Source: Massilia yuzhufengensis
GTDB taxonomy: Bacteria > Pseudomonadota > Gammaproteobacteria > Burkholderiales > Burkholderiaceae_D
Reading direction: 5' to 3'
Assembly (NCBI RefSeq): GCF_900112225.1
Contig: NZ_FOLD01000005.1
Coordinates: 124,001-188,000 of the forward strand
DNA: 64,000 bases
This document shows, piece after piece, positions 28,268-35,149 of this stretch. The first letter of the stretch is position 1. The number at the start of each line of letters is the position of its first letter. The position numbers and the translations under genes were made by a program. The notes beneath the pieces were generated by a model. That model did not search any database and was not told the origin of the DNA. It saw only the letters and a program-made list of their open reading frames with translations.

Positions 28268-29779
28268 CTACATCTTCTTCGCCGCGCAGGTTTTCGCGAT
28301 GTAGTCGCGATGCGAAGGCATCACGTTCACGCACTTGGCGATCACGTCGCGCACGCCGCCGAGATAGTCGGCGATGTCGCTTTCCGACTGCGTATCGGCC
28401 AGCGGGTGGTAGCCCTCGATCGGCATGTTCTGCCCTTCGAAGACCTGGATCCACGCCACTTCCGAGAACAGTTCGTTGTCGACCCGGACCACGCGGCCGT
28501 GGGTGCGGTACAGGTCCATCTTGTGCTGCAGCGTCTCGGGAATGGCCATGTTGGCGCACGCCGTCCAGTAGGCTGAATCGGACCGCTGGTTCAGCTTGTA
28601 GTGCAGGATGATGAAGTCGCGGATGCGCTCGTATTCGAAGCGCGACTGGCGATTGAATTCATCGCGCACGATGGTGCTGAAGCCGCGGTCCGGGAAGAAG
28701 TCGACCAGGCGCTGGATGGTCGACTGGATCAGGTGGATGCTGGTCGACTCGATCGGCTCCAGGAAGCCGCTGGCCAGGCCGATGGCGACCACGTTGCGGT
28801 TCCACGACTGCTTGCGCATGCCGGTCTGGAACTTGATCAGGCGCGGTTCGGCCAGCGCTCGGCCGTCCAAATTGGCCAGCAGCGTGCTGGCCGCTTCGTC
28901 GTCGCTGATGAAGCGGCTGCAGTAGACGTGGCCGTTGCCGGTGCGATGCTGCAGCGGGATGCGCCACTGCCAGCCGGATTGGTGGGCGGTGGCGCGGGTA
29001 TACGGGGTCATGGCGGCCACCGATTCGCAGGGCACGGCCAGCGCGCGGTCGGCCGGCAGCCAGTGGGTCCAGTCCTCGTAGCCGGTTTGCAGGGTCTGCT
29101 CGATCAGCAGGCCGCGGAAACCCGAGCAGTCGATGAACAGTTCGCCCTCGACGCGCGCGCCGCTTTCCAGCTCGATGGCGTCGATGAAGCCGTCGCTTTC
29201 GCGCTGGGTGGCGCGGGTGATCTTGCCTTCGATGCGCACCACGCCGCGCGACTCGGCCAGCTTGCGCAGGTATTTTGCGTACAGGCTGGCGTCGAAGTGA
29301 TAGGCGTAGGCGATGTCGCGCAGCGGCGAATTGGGCACGTCCATCCGCGGCGGCATGAATTTGTCGGCCTTGGCGGCCATGCGCGTGATCGAGTATTCCT
29401 CGAGCGGCGCGGCCTTGCCCGCGCGGCGCATGCGCTGCCAGTACTGGTCGAAGGGCAGCGTGGCCAGGTCCTGTCCCAGGCGCCCGAAGCCGTGCATGTA
29501 ACGGTCGCCCAGCTTGCCCCAGTTGACGAACTCCACGCCGAGCTTGAAGCTGCCCTGGGTCTCGCGCATGAACTCGTTCTCGTCGATGCCGAGCACGCGG
29601 TTGAAGCGCTGGATCATCGGGATGGTCGCTTCGCCGACGCCGACGATGCCGATGTCGTCCGACTCCACCAGGCGGATGTTATAGCGGCCATTGAGCATGG
29701 TCGACAGCGCGGCGGCCGTCATCCAGCCGGCGGTGCCGCCGCCGACGATGACGATGTCCTTGATTGGTTCGTTGTGCAT
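28268..29779 (-). CDS. Flavin-dependent tryptophan-halogenase-family protein
   Basis: 503 residues from the ATG at 29779. FAD motif GGGTAGW near the N terminus, the halogenase signature WQWRIP (W-x-W-x-I-P, about 236), and the catalytic Lys in the FK of ETQGSFKLGVEF. The protein also has GVGEATIP, as in PrnA/RebH. Chromosomal members beside TonB-dependent receptors in Xanthomonas and Caulobacter are common, and some halogenate free indoles with bromide preference in vitro; their physiological substrate is unknown. It lies directly behind the receptor gene, but a strong terminator (29797-29841) stands between them, 17 bases before its start codon, so expression seems to depend on read-through. 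Confidence 0.9.
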   Translation of the reverse strand: MHNEPIKDIVIVGGGTAGWMTAAALSTMLNGRYNIRLVESDDIGIVGVGEATIPMIQRFNRVLGIDENEFMRETQGSFKLGVEFVNWGKLGDRYMHGFGRLGQDLATLPFDQYWQRMRRAGKAAPLEEYSITRMAAKADKFMPPRMDVPNSPLRDIAYAYHFDASLYAKYLRKLAESRGVVRIEGKITRATQRESDGFIDAIELESGARVEGELFIDCSGFRGLLIEQTLQTGYEDWTHWLPADRALAVPCESVAAMTPYTRATAHQSGWQWRIPLQHRTGNGHVYCSRFISDDEAASTLLANLDGRALAEPRLIKFQTGMRKQSWNRNVVAIGLASGFLEPIESTSIHLIQSTIQRLVDFFPDRGFSTIVRDEFNRQSRFEYERIRDFIILHYKLNQRSDSAYWTACANMAIPETLQHKMDLYRTHGRVVRVDNELFSEVAWIQVFEGQNMPIEGYHPLADTQSESDIADYLGGVRDVIAKCVNVMPSHRDYIAKTCAAKKM

Positions 29780-29796
29780 ATGTGTTCGCCCGGAGG

Positions 29797-29841
29797 TCAA
29801 AAAAACGACCCCTGGCAGGCAGTTGCCCGGCAGGGGTCGTT
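29797..29841 (-). terminator. Strong terminator/attenuator between TonB receptor and halogenase
   Basis: AACGACCCCTG (29804-29814) is exactly complementary to CAGGGGTCGTT (29831-29841). On the minus strand the stem runs into a tract of at least seven T residues (complement of 29797-29803). It ends 17 bases before the halogenase ATG. Confidence 0.85.
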
Positions 29842-29864
29842 ACTTTACCGCAGTTCAGCTCAGC

Positions 29865-32744
29865 TTAGAACTTGTAGCTGGCGCCGAAGTGGTAGGTGCG
29901 GCCGTAGTCGACACGGTTGGTCGGGTTGTTCTCGTCGTCGGTGAACTCCAGGAACGGCTGGTTGTTCCAGTTCTGGGCCTGGGCAAACAGGCTCACGCCC
30001 TTCAGCCAGCCGCTCTGGATTTCGTACGAGGCCTGCAGGTCGACGATGGTCTCACCCTTGATGAAGGTGAGTTGTGCGTTGTCCTGGAAGTCCGAGACCT
30101 GGCCCAGGAAGCTCGAACGCTTGCGCGCCGCGGCGGCGATCTGGAAGCCGTTCTTCTCGTAGTACAGGCGCAGGTTGCTGACCTTGCGCGACAGGCCAGG
30201 CAGCGGAATGCTGACCGCGCTGCCGGTGACGTTGCCGAAACCTTCGCGCGGCAGGTCGATGCTGCTCTTGGTATCGGAGTGGTTCAGCATCACGCCGAAA
30301 CCGTCCAGGTACTGGGACGCCATCGAGAACGGCAGGTTGATCGCCAGCTCGTAGCCACGCAGGTTGCCGCCGTCGCCGTTCATCGGCTGGGTGAAGCGGC
30401 CGATCGTCGAGCCGCCCGGTGGCAGCGTGGTTTCAGGCGAGATCGTCGACGCGAAGTCGTAGTCGCGGGCCATGCGGAAGATGTAGGTGTCGAGCTTCTT
30501 GTAGAACAGCGCGGCGCTGACATAGCCCTTGTTGCCGAAGTACTTCTCGTACGACAGGTCGAAGGCCTTGGCGCGGAACGGCTTGAGCTGTGGATTGCCG
30601 CCGCTGCTGGTCAGGACCGACACGCCCTGCTGGTTGCTCAGGGTGACGTTCTGGCCGGCGCGCAGGTCGTCCAGGTTGGCGCGCGAGACCACCTTGGCCA
30701 GGCCAAGGCGCACTTTTTGCTCGTTCTTCAGGTCGAAGGACAGGTTCAGGCTTGGCAGGACATCCCAGTACTTGTCGCCGGCGGCGACGCGCATGCCTGG
30801 GCAGGCGGTCGGGGTATTGCCGGTGCAACGGCCGCTGTCGACCTGGTAGCCACCGCCCATCTGATCGGTGTGGATCGCCTGGACGCCGGCGTTGCCGCGG
30901 TACGGCAGGCCGAACATCTCGCCTTCGAGGTCGCCCATGGCATAGACGGTCGAGATGCGTTCCTTGACGTCCCACCACTTGTTGAGGATGTCGGCGTCGA
31001 CCTTCTCCGCGATCTCGTAGACGGTACCGAGCGAGCCGCGCGGGTCCCACGACACCACGTTGAAGCCCGAAGCGCCGGCCGGGGCGGTTTCGCTGCCCGG
31101 CACGTTCGCGGCGCCGGTCGGACTGCCGCCGATGACCATCAGGCGGCCGTCCTGGCCGGTGCGCTGCTTGTCGCGCGCGGTGAAGTTGTAGCCAAAGGTG
31201 GTGGCGACCACCGGGCCCCACTCGACGGCCTTCTTGGCGTTCAGGCGAATCGCCTTGACTTCGTCCTCGACGTAAGGCTGGCCGAGGTAGCCGGCCTGCG
31301 GCGATGCTGCGCCGCCGGACCAGCCCATGGTGTCGGTCAGCTTGACCGCGCCGCGGTCGGCGTAGTTGATGCCCGGGGTGTATTTGACTTCGGTGACGTT
31401 GGCGCCATTGAAGCCGCTGAACGCCAGCGTGTCCTGCTGGCTTGGCAGCGTGCCGGCGGTGGTCTCGTAACGCGAGCCCAGCTTGGTCGCCTTCGACCAG
31501 GTCAGGTCGGCCGAAGAGGTCCATTCGCCGAATTTCAGCTCGCTGTTCCAGCCGATGGTCTTGAGGTCGTCTTCCGCACCCTCGTAGTGGTTACGGACGA
31601 CACCCTTCCAGTTGCCGATGGTGCCGCTGGTAGCGACGCCGTTGCTCACGACGGCGCTGGTCAGGACGTGCGGCAGCTCGTAGGCGCCGCCGGCATTGCC
31701 GGCCACGCCGGCTTCGAAACCGGTCTTCTTCAGGCCGGTTTCGCCAGCCGAGTAGAACACGTCGACGGTCGACTTGAAATTCTTGTTTGGACGGAATTGC
31801 AGCGAGGCGAAGGCGCCGTCGCGGTTGTGCGAATTCTGCTCGGTGTCGTAGCCGAAGCCGTTCGGCACCTTGACGGTGGCGCCGTTGTAGGTCATGTCCG
31901 CGGTGCCCCACGAATTGAACTTCGACTGGCCGCCGCCCATTTCTTCATAGCGGGTGAAGCCCACGGCCACGCCGATGGTGCGGTTGGCGAACTGGTCGAC
32001 GTAGGAAAGGGTGTAGCGGTCGCCGTCGCCTTCCGGCAGGCCGTCGCGCTGCTTGACGCCCAGGCGGCTCTTCTTGACGCTGACGGCGACGGTGCGCTTG
32101 CCGAAGTCGAGCGGCTGCACGGTGCGCAGGTCGATGGTCGAGGCCAGGCCCTGGCCGACGACGCTCGCGTCCGGGGTCTTGTAGATGACGATGGAACCCA
32201 TCAGTTCGGCCGGGAACAGGTCGAATTCAGGCGAGCGGGCATTGCCGGTCGAGGCCATTTCGCGGCCGTTGAGCAGGGTGCCGTTGAAGCTTGGCGACAG
32301 GCCGCGCACCGAGATGTCCGATGCCTTGCCCGAGCTGCGGCCGCGCTGGGCCGAGACGCCCGGCAGGCGCGAGATCGACTCGGCCACGCTCTGGTCAGGC
32401 AGCTTGCCGATGTCTTCGGCCGAAATGGCTTCGACGATCGAGCTGGAATTCTTCTTGATCGAGATGGCCGCTTCGATGCCGCGGCGGATGCCGGTCACCT
32501 GGACGGTGGCCACGCCTGGCGTCGCACCGGGCGGCGTCGGCTCGGCGGCAGCGGCTGCCTGCTGGGCGGACGCTGGCGCGGTGGCGACGCTCGACGTGGC
32601 GCTGGTGGTGGTGTCCTGTTCGGTGGTTTGCGCGTAGGCGCTACCCGCGAGAACGGACAGGAAGACTGCGCAGCCGGCAGCGACCGGGCTCAGTTGGAAT
32701 GCGATGCGGGCCGAGGCGGCGCGCTTGGTTGCGAAGATTTTCAT
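29865..32744 (-). CDS. TonB-dependent outer-membrane receptor (maltodextrin/alpha-glucan type)
   Basis: 959 residues from the ATG at 32744, preceded by GAGGGGACAA. A signal sequence ending near SAYAQ is followed by a linker and the plug domain (VQVTGIRRGIEAAI, EAISAEDIGKLPDQSVAESI, RLPGVSAQRG), then a 22-strand barrel ending in the aromatic YHFGASYKF. The plug sequence is that of the large carbohydrate-linked TonB receptor class of Xanthomonas, Caulobacter and relatives. With amylase, pullulanase and cyclomaltodextrinase genes around it, import of maltodextrins or cyclodextrins is likely. Several candidate operators (32945-33238) lie upstream, and a TTGACA hexamer is found at 32874-32869. Confidence 0.92.
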   Translation of the reverse strand: MKIFATKRAASARIAFQLSPVAAGCAVFLSVLAGSAYAQTTEQDTTTSATSSVATAPASAQQAAAAAEPTPPGATPGVATVQVTGIRRGIEAAISIKKNSSSIVEAISAEDIGKLPDQSVAESISRLPGVSAQRGRSSGKASDISVRGLSPSFNGTLLNGREMASTGNARSPEFDLFPAELMGSIVIYKTPDASVVGQGLASTIDLRTVQPLDFGKRTVAVSVKKSRLGVKQRDGLPEGDGDRYTLSYVDQFANRTIGVAVGFTRYEEMGGGQSKFNSWGTADMTYNGATVKVPNGFGYDTEQNSHNRDGAFASLQFRPNKNFKSTVDVFYSAGETGLKKTGFEAGVAGNAGGAYELPHVLTSAVVSNGVATSGTIGNWKGVVRNHYEGAEDDLKTIGWNSELKFGEWTSSADLTWSKATKLGSRYETTAGTLPSQQDTLAFSGFNGANVTEVKYTPGINYADRGAVKLTDTMGWSGGAASPQAGYLGQPYVEDEVKAIRLNAKKAVEWGPVVATTFGYNFTARDKQRTGQDGRLMVIGGSPTGAANVPGSETAPAGASGFNVVSWDPRGSLGTVYEIAEKVDADILNKWWDVKERISTVYAMGDLEGEMFGLPYRGNAGVQAIHTDQMGGGYQVDSGRCTGNTPTACPGMRVAAGDKYWDVLPSLNLSFDLKNEQKVRLGLAKVVSRANLDDLRAGQNVTLSNQQGVSVLTSSGGNPQLKPFRAKAFDLSYEKYFGNKGYVSAALFYKKLDTYIFRMARDYDFASTISPETTLPPGGSTIGRFTQPMNGDGGNLRGYELAINLPFSMASQYLDGFGVMLNHSDTKSSIDLPREGFGNVTGSAVSIPLPGLSRKVSNLRLYYEKNGFQIAAAARKRSSFLGQVSDFQDNAQLTFIKGETIVDLQASYEIQSGWLKGVSLFAQAQNWNNQPFLEFTDDENNPTNRVDYGRTYHFGASYKF

Positions 32745-32944
32745 TTGTCCCCTCAATAAAGACCAATAATTATTTCCCGAAACTACAGCGCGTCAGGCAC
32801 CGCCACAGCAGCCTCAAGCAAACGATTTAGACGTTCTGCAAAGGATTCTGTATTAAAACTAGATGCACTGTCAACGGGAGTTGCTTGTTACTACGATAAT
32901 GGCATGTTTTTCCGAAAATCCAGAGGAGCACACGGGTTTTGCGT

Positions 32945-32959
32945 TGTATTTGAGCTACA
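32945..32959. promoter_or_regulatory. Candidate operator, TGTAGT-N3-ACTACA family
   Basis: TGTATT-TGA-GCTACA matches 10 of 12 arm positions. Its centre is 33 bp from the centre of the perfect site at 32978-32992, about three helical turns, so both would face the same side of the DNA. Confidence 0.5.
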
Positions 32960-32977
32960 GGAAGGCATACCGACACC

Positions 32978-32992
32978 TGTAGTACGACTACA
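32978..32992. promoter_or_regulatory. Perfect operator palindrome TGTAGT-ACG-ACTACA
   Basis: Exact 6-3-6 inverted repeat, the best copy in the window, about 235 bases upstream of the TonB receptor start. Size and symmetry recall HexR/RpiR-family operators, and the only regulators encoded in this sugar locus are the two Glk-RpiR fusions. The assignment is inference. Confidence 0.65.
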
Positions 32993-33102
32993 AATGCTCG
33001 TTTTGATTGCAAAACAACCTCAAATTGCACCATCTTGGTGCAAGGCTGACAGTGACGCCGGTGAGCGGCCGGGAGGGGTTGCCGAGCATCGCCACCAAAA
33101 CC

Positions 33103-33117
33103 TGTACTTTGACTAGA
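33103..33117. promoter_or_regulatory. Candidate operator, TGTAGT-N3-ACTACA family
   Basis: TGTACT-TTG-ACTAGA matches 10 of 12 arm positions, midway between the receptor and cyclomaltodextrinase genes. Confidence 0.45.
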
Positions 33118-33135
33118 TGCGACGGCCGGATGTTG

Positions 33136-33150
33136 GTTTGTGCGACAAAC
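33136..33150. promoter_or_regulatory. Second palindrome type, GTTTGT-GCG-ACAAAC
   Basis: Exact 6-3-6 inverted repeat with the same geometry as the TGTAGT sites but different arms. It could be bound by another regulator or be a divergent member of the family. Confidence 0.35.
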
Positions 33151-33223
33151 ACGTTCCGTAGTATTCTTCAGGCAACACAACTAAGCGCGGCTGTTCCTGC
33201 GACGTCTGGCCTGGCACATATGC

Positions 33224-33238
33224 TGTAGTCTGACTACG
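33224..33238. promoter_or_regulatory. Candidate operator, TGTAGT-N3-ACTACA family (strong copy)
   Basis: TGTAGT-CTG-ACTACG matches 11 of 12 arm positions and ends 50 bases before the cyclomaltodextrinase ATG, a position suited to direct control of that promoter. Confidence 0.55.
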
Positions 33239-33288
33239 TATCCGTGCTCAGTGTGCTGGCTCGCGGCGCCGCCAGCCCCACAGATCCC

Positions 33289-35149
33289 ATGAGACAGCTC
33301 CTCGCCAGCATCCTGATCGGCAGCGCCGCACTTGCGCCCCACGCCGCCCTCGCCCAATCCCCCGCCATCGCCCATATGGAGCCCCCGTTCTGGTGGGCCG
33401 GGATGCAGCACAAGGCGCTGCAAACTGATGGTGCATGGCGAGCGCATCGCCGACCTCGAACCGGCCCTCTCCTACCCCGGCGTGCGCATCGCCTCGGTCA
33501 CCAGGGTCCCGAGCAGGAACTACCTGTTCATCGACCTGGCGATCGGCGCCGACGCGCAGCCCGGCAAGTTCGACATCCTGTTCCAGGGCGCCGGACGCCA
33601 GGCCAGCTACCGCTACGAACTGCGCGCGCGCGAACCCGGTTCGGCCGGACGCCAGGGCTTTGCCAGCCGCGACGCCATCTACCAGGTGATGCCGGACCGC
33701 TTCGCCAATGGCGACCCGTCCAACGACAGCACGCCCGACACGCTGGAAAAGGCCAACCGCGCCAACGGCTCGGGGCGCCATGGCGGCGACATCGCCGGCA
33801 TCATCGGGCGCCTCGACTACATCCGCGACCTCGGCTTCACCCAGCTGTGGCCGACCCCGCTGGTCGAGAACAATATGCCGGCCTATTCCTACCATGGCTA
33901 CGCGGCGACCGACCACTACCGCATCGACCCGCGCTACGGCAGCAACGAGGACTTCCGCCGCCTGTCGCAGGAGGCGAAAAAACGCGGCATCGGCCTGATC
34001 CAGGACGTGGTGCTGTCGCACATCGGCAGCGGTCACTGGTGGATGAAGGACCTGCCGGCGCCGGACTGGGTCAACTACGGCAAGTTCGTGCCGACCCACC
34101 ACCACCGCACCGCGGTGCAGGACCCGTACGCATCGAAGGAAGACGCCGACAACTTCACGCGCGGCTGGTTCGTCGAGAGCATGCCCGACCTGAACCAGTC
34201 CAACCCGCTGGTGGCGAACTATCTTATCCAGAACAACATCTGGTGGATCGAGTACGCCGGCCTGTCCGGCCTGCGCATCGACACCTTCGGCTATTCGGAC
34301 AGCGCCTTCCTGTCCGAGTACACCCGGCGCGTGATGGGGGAATACCCGAAGCTGAACATGGTCGGCGAAGAATGGAGCAAGCTGCCCACCGTGGTGGCGC
34401 GCTGGCAGCGCGGCAAGCAGAACTTCGACGGCTACCAGGCCGCGACCCCAAGCATGATGGACTTCCCGCTGGCGGAAAGCATGCGCAGCGCGCTGGCCGA
34501 TACCAAAGGCCACAACATCTTCGGCGACGTGTATGAAACCCTGTCGCTCGACTACCTGTACCCGGAACCGGGCAACCTGGTGCTGTTCGCGGACAACCAC
34601 GACATGTCGCGCATCTGGAGCGTGGCCGGGGAAGACTTCGACCGCTACCGCATGGGCCTCGTGTTCCTGATGACGATGCCGCGCATCCCGCAGTTCTACG
34701 TGGGCGACGAGATCCTGATGACCAGCGCCACCAGGGAACGCAACGACGTCAGCTACCGCAGCGACTTCCCGGGCGGCTGGGCCGGCGACAAGGTCGATGC
34801 CTTCGCGGGCAAGGGGTTAAGCGCGCAGCAGCGCGCGGCCCAGGAGCTGGTGCGCAAGCTGGCCAACTGGCGCAAGGGCCAGCCGGTGATCCACCATGGG
34901 AAACTGATGCACTTCGGCCCGCGCGACAATACGTACGTCTACTTCCGCTACGACGGCAGCAGGAAGGTGCTGGTCGCTTTCAACAACAACCCGAAGGAGA
35001 TGGTGCTGGGCACCCGGCGCTTCCGCGAGATGCTCGACGGCGTGGCCGGCGGCGTCGATGTCCTGAGCGGCAAGCGCTTCGAGCTGGGCAAGGAATTGCG
35101 CCTGCCGGCCAAGGCGAGCGTGATCCTCGAACTGGAGCGCGCCTTATGA
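33289..35149 (+). pseudogene. Frameshifted cyclomaltodextrinase/neopullulanase-type GH13
   Basis: From the ATG at 33289 the frame encodes a signal peptide (MRQLLASILIGSAALAPHAA, LAQ) and the start of the family's N-terminal domain (HMEPPFWWAGMQHKALQ). At the triple A at 33422-33424 the homology jumps one frame and continues LMVHGERIADLEPALSYPG through the whole GH13 protein to 35149. Removing one A restores a 619-residue enzyme with GLIQDVVLSHIG, GLRIDTFGYSDS (nucleophile Asp), MVGEEWS (acid/base Glu) and FADNHDMSR. It is either a real single-base insertion or a sequencing error in a short A-run. If real, only an unexported fragment from about 33428 could be made. The stop overlaps the next gene's start (ATGA). 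Confidence 0.82.

Larger units (their letters stand above)
32745..33288. promoter_or_regulatory. 544-bp divergent regulatory region between TonB receptor and cyclomaltodextrinase
   Basis: This is the longest gene-free stretch in the window. It is clearly richer in A+T than its neighbours. It holds four copies of the TGTAGT-N3-ACTACA palindrome, one perfect palindrome of a different sequence (33136-33150), and a TTGACA hexamer on the minus strand (32874-32869) that could be the receptor promoter's -35 element, although no good -10 follows at 16-18 bases. No protein-coding signal is convincing here. Confidence 0.7.

Noticed and set aside
28301..28560. Small open frames over the halogenase 3' end
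   Set aside because: They overlap well-conserved halogenase codons and lack ribosome sites or recognisable domains.
29691..32759. A 1022-codon open frame antisense to the TonB receptor
   Set aside because: The receptor strand has signal peptide, plug, terminal aromatic residue, ribosome site and terminator; the antisense frame has none of these.
32869..32874. TTGACA as a complete promoter for the TonB receptor
   Set aside because: No reasonable -10 hexamer lies 16-18 bases downstream on that strand, so it is mentioned only as a possible -35.
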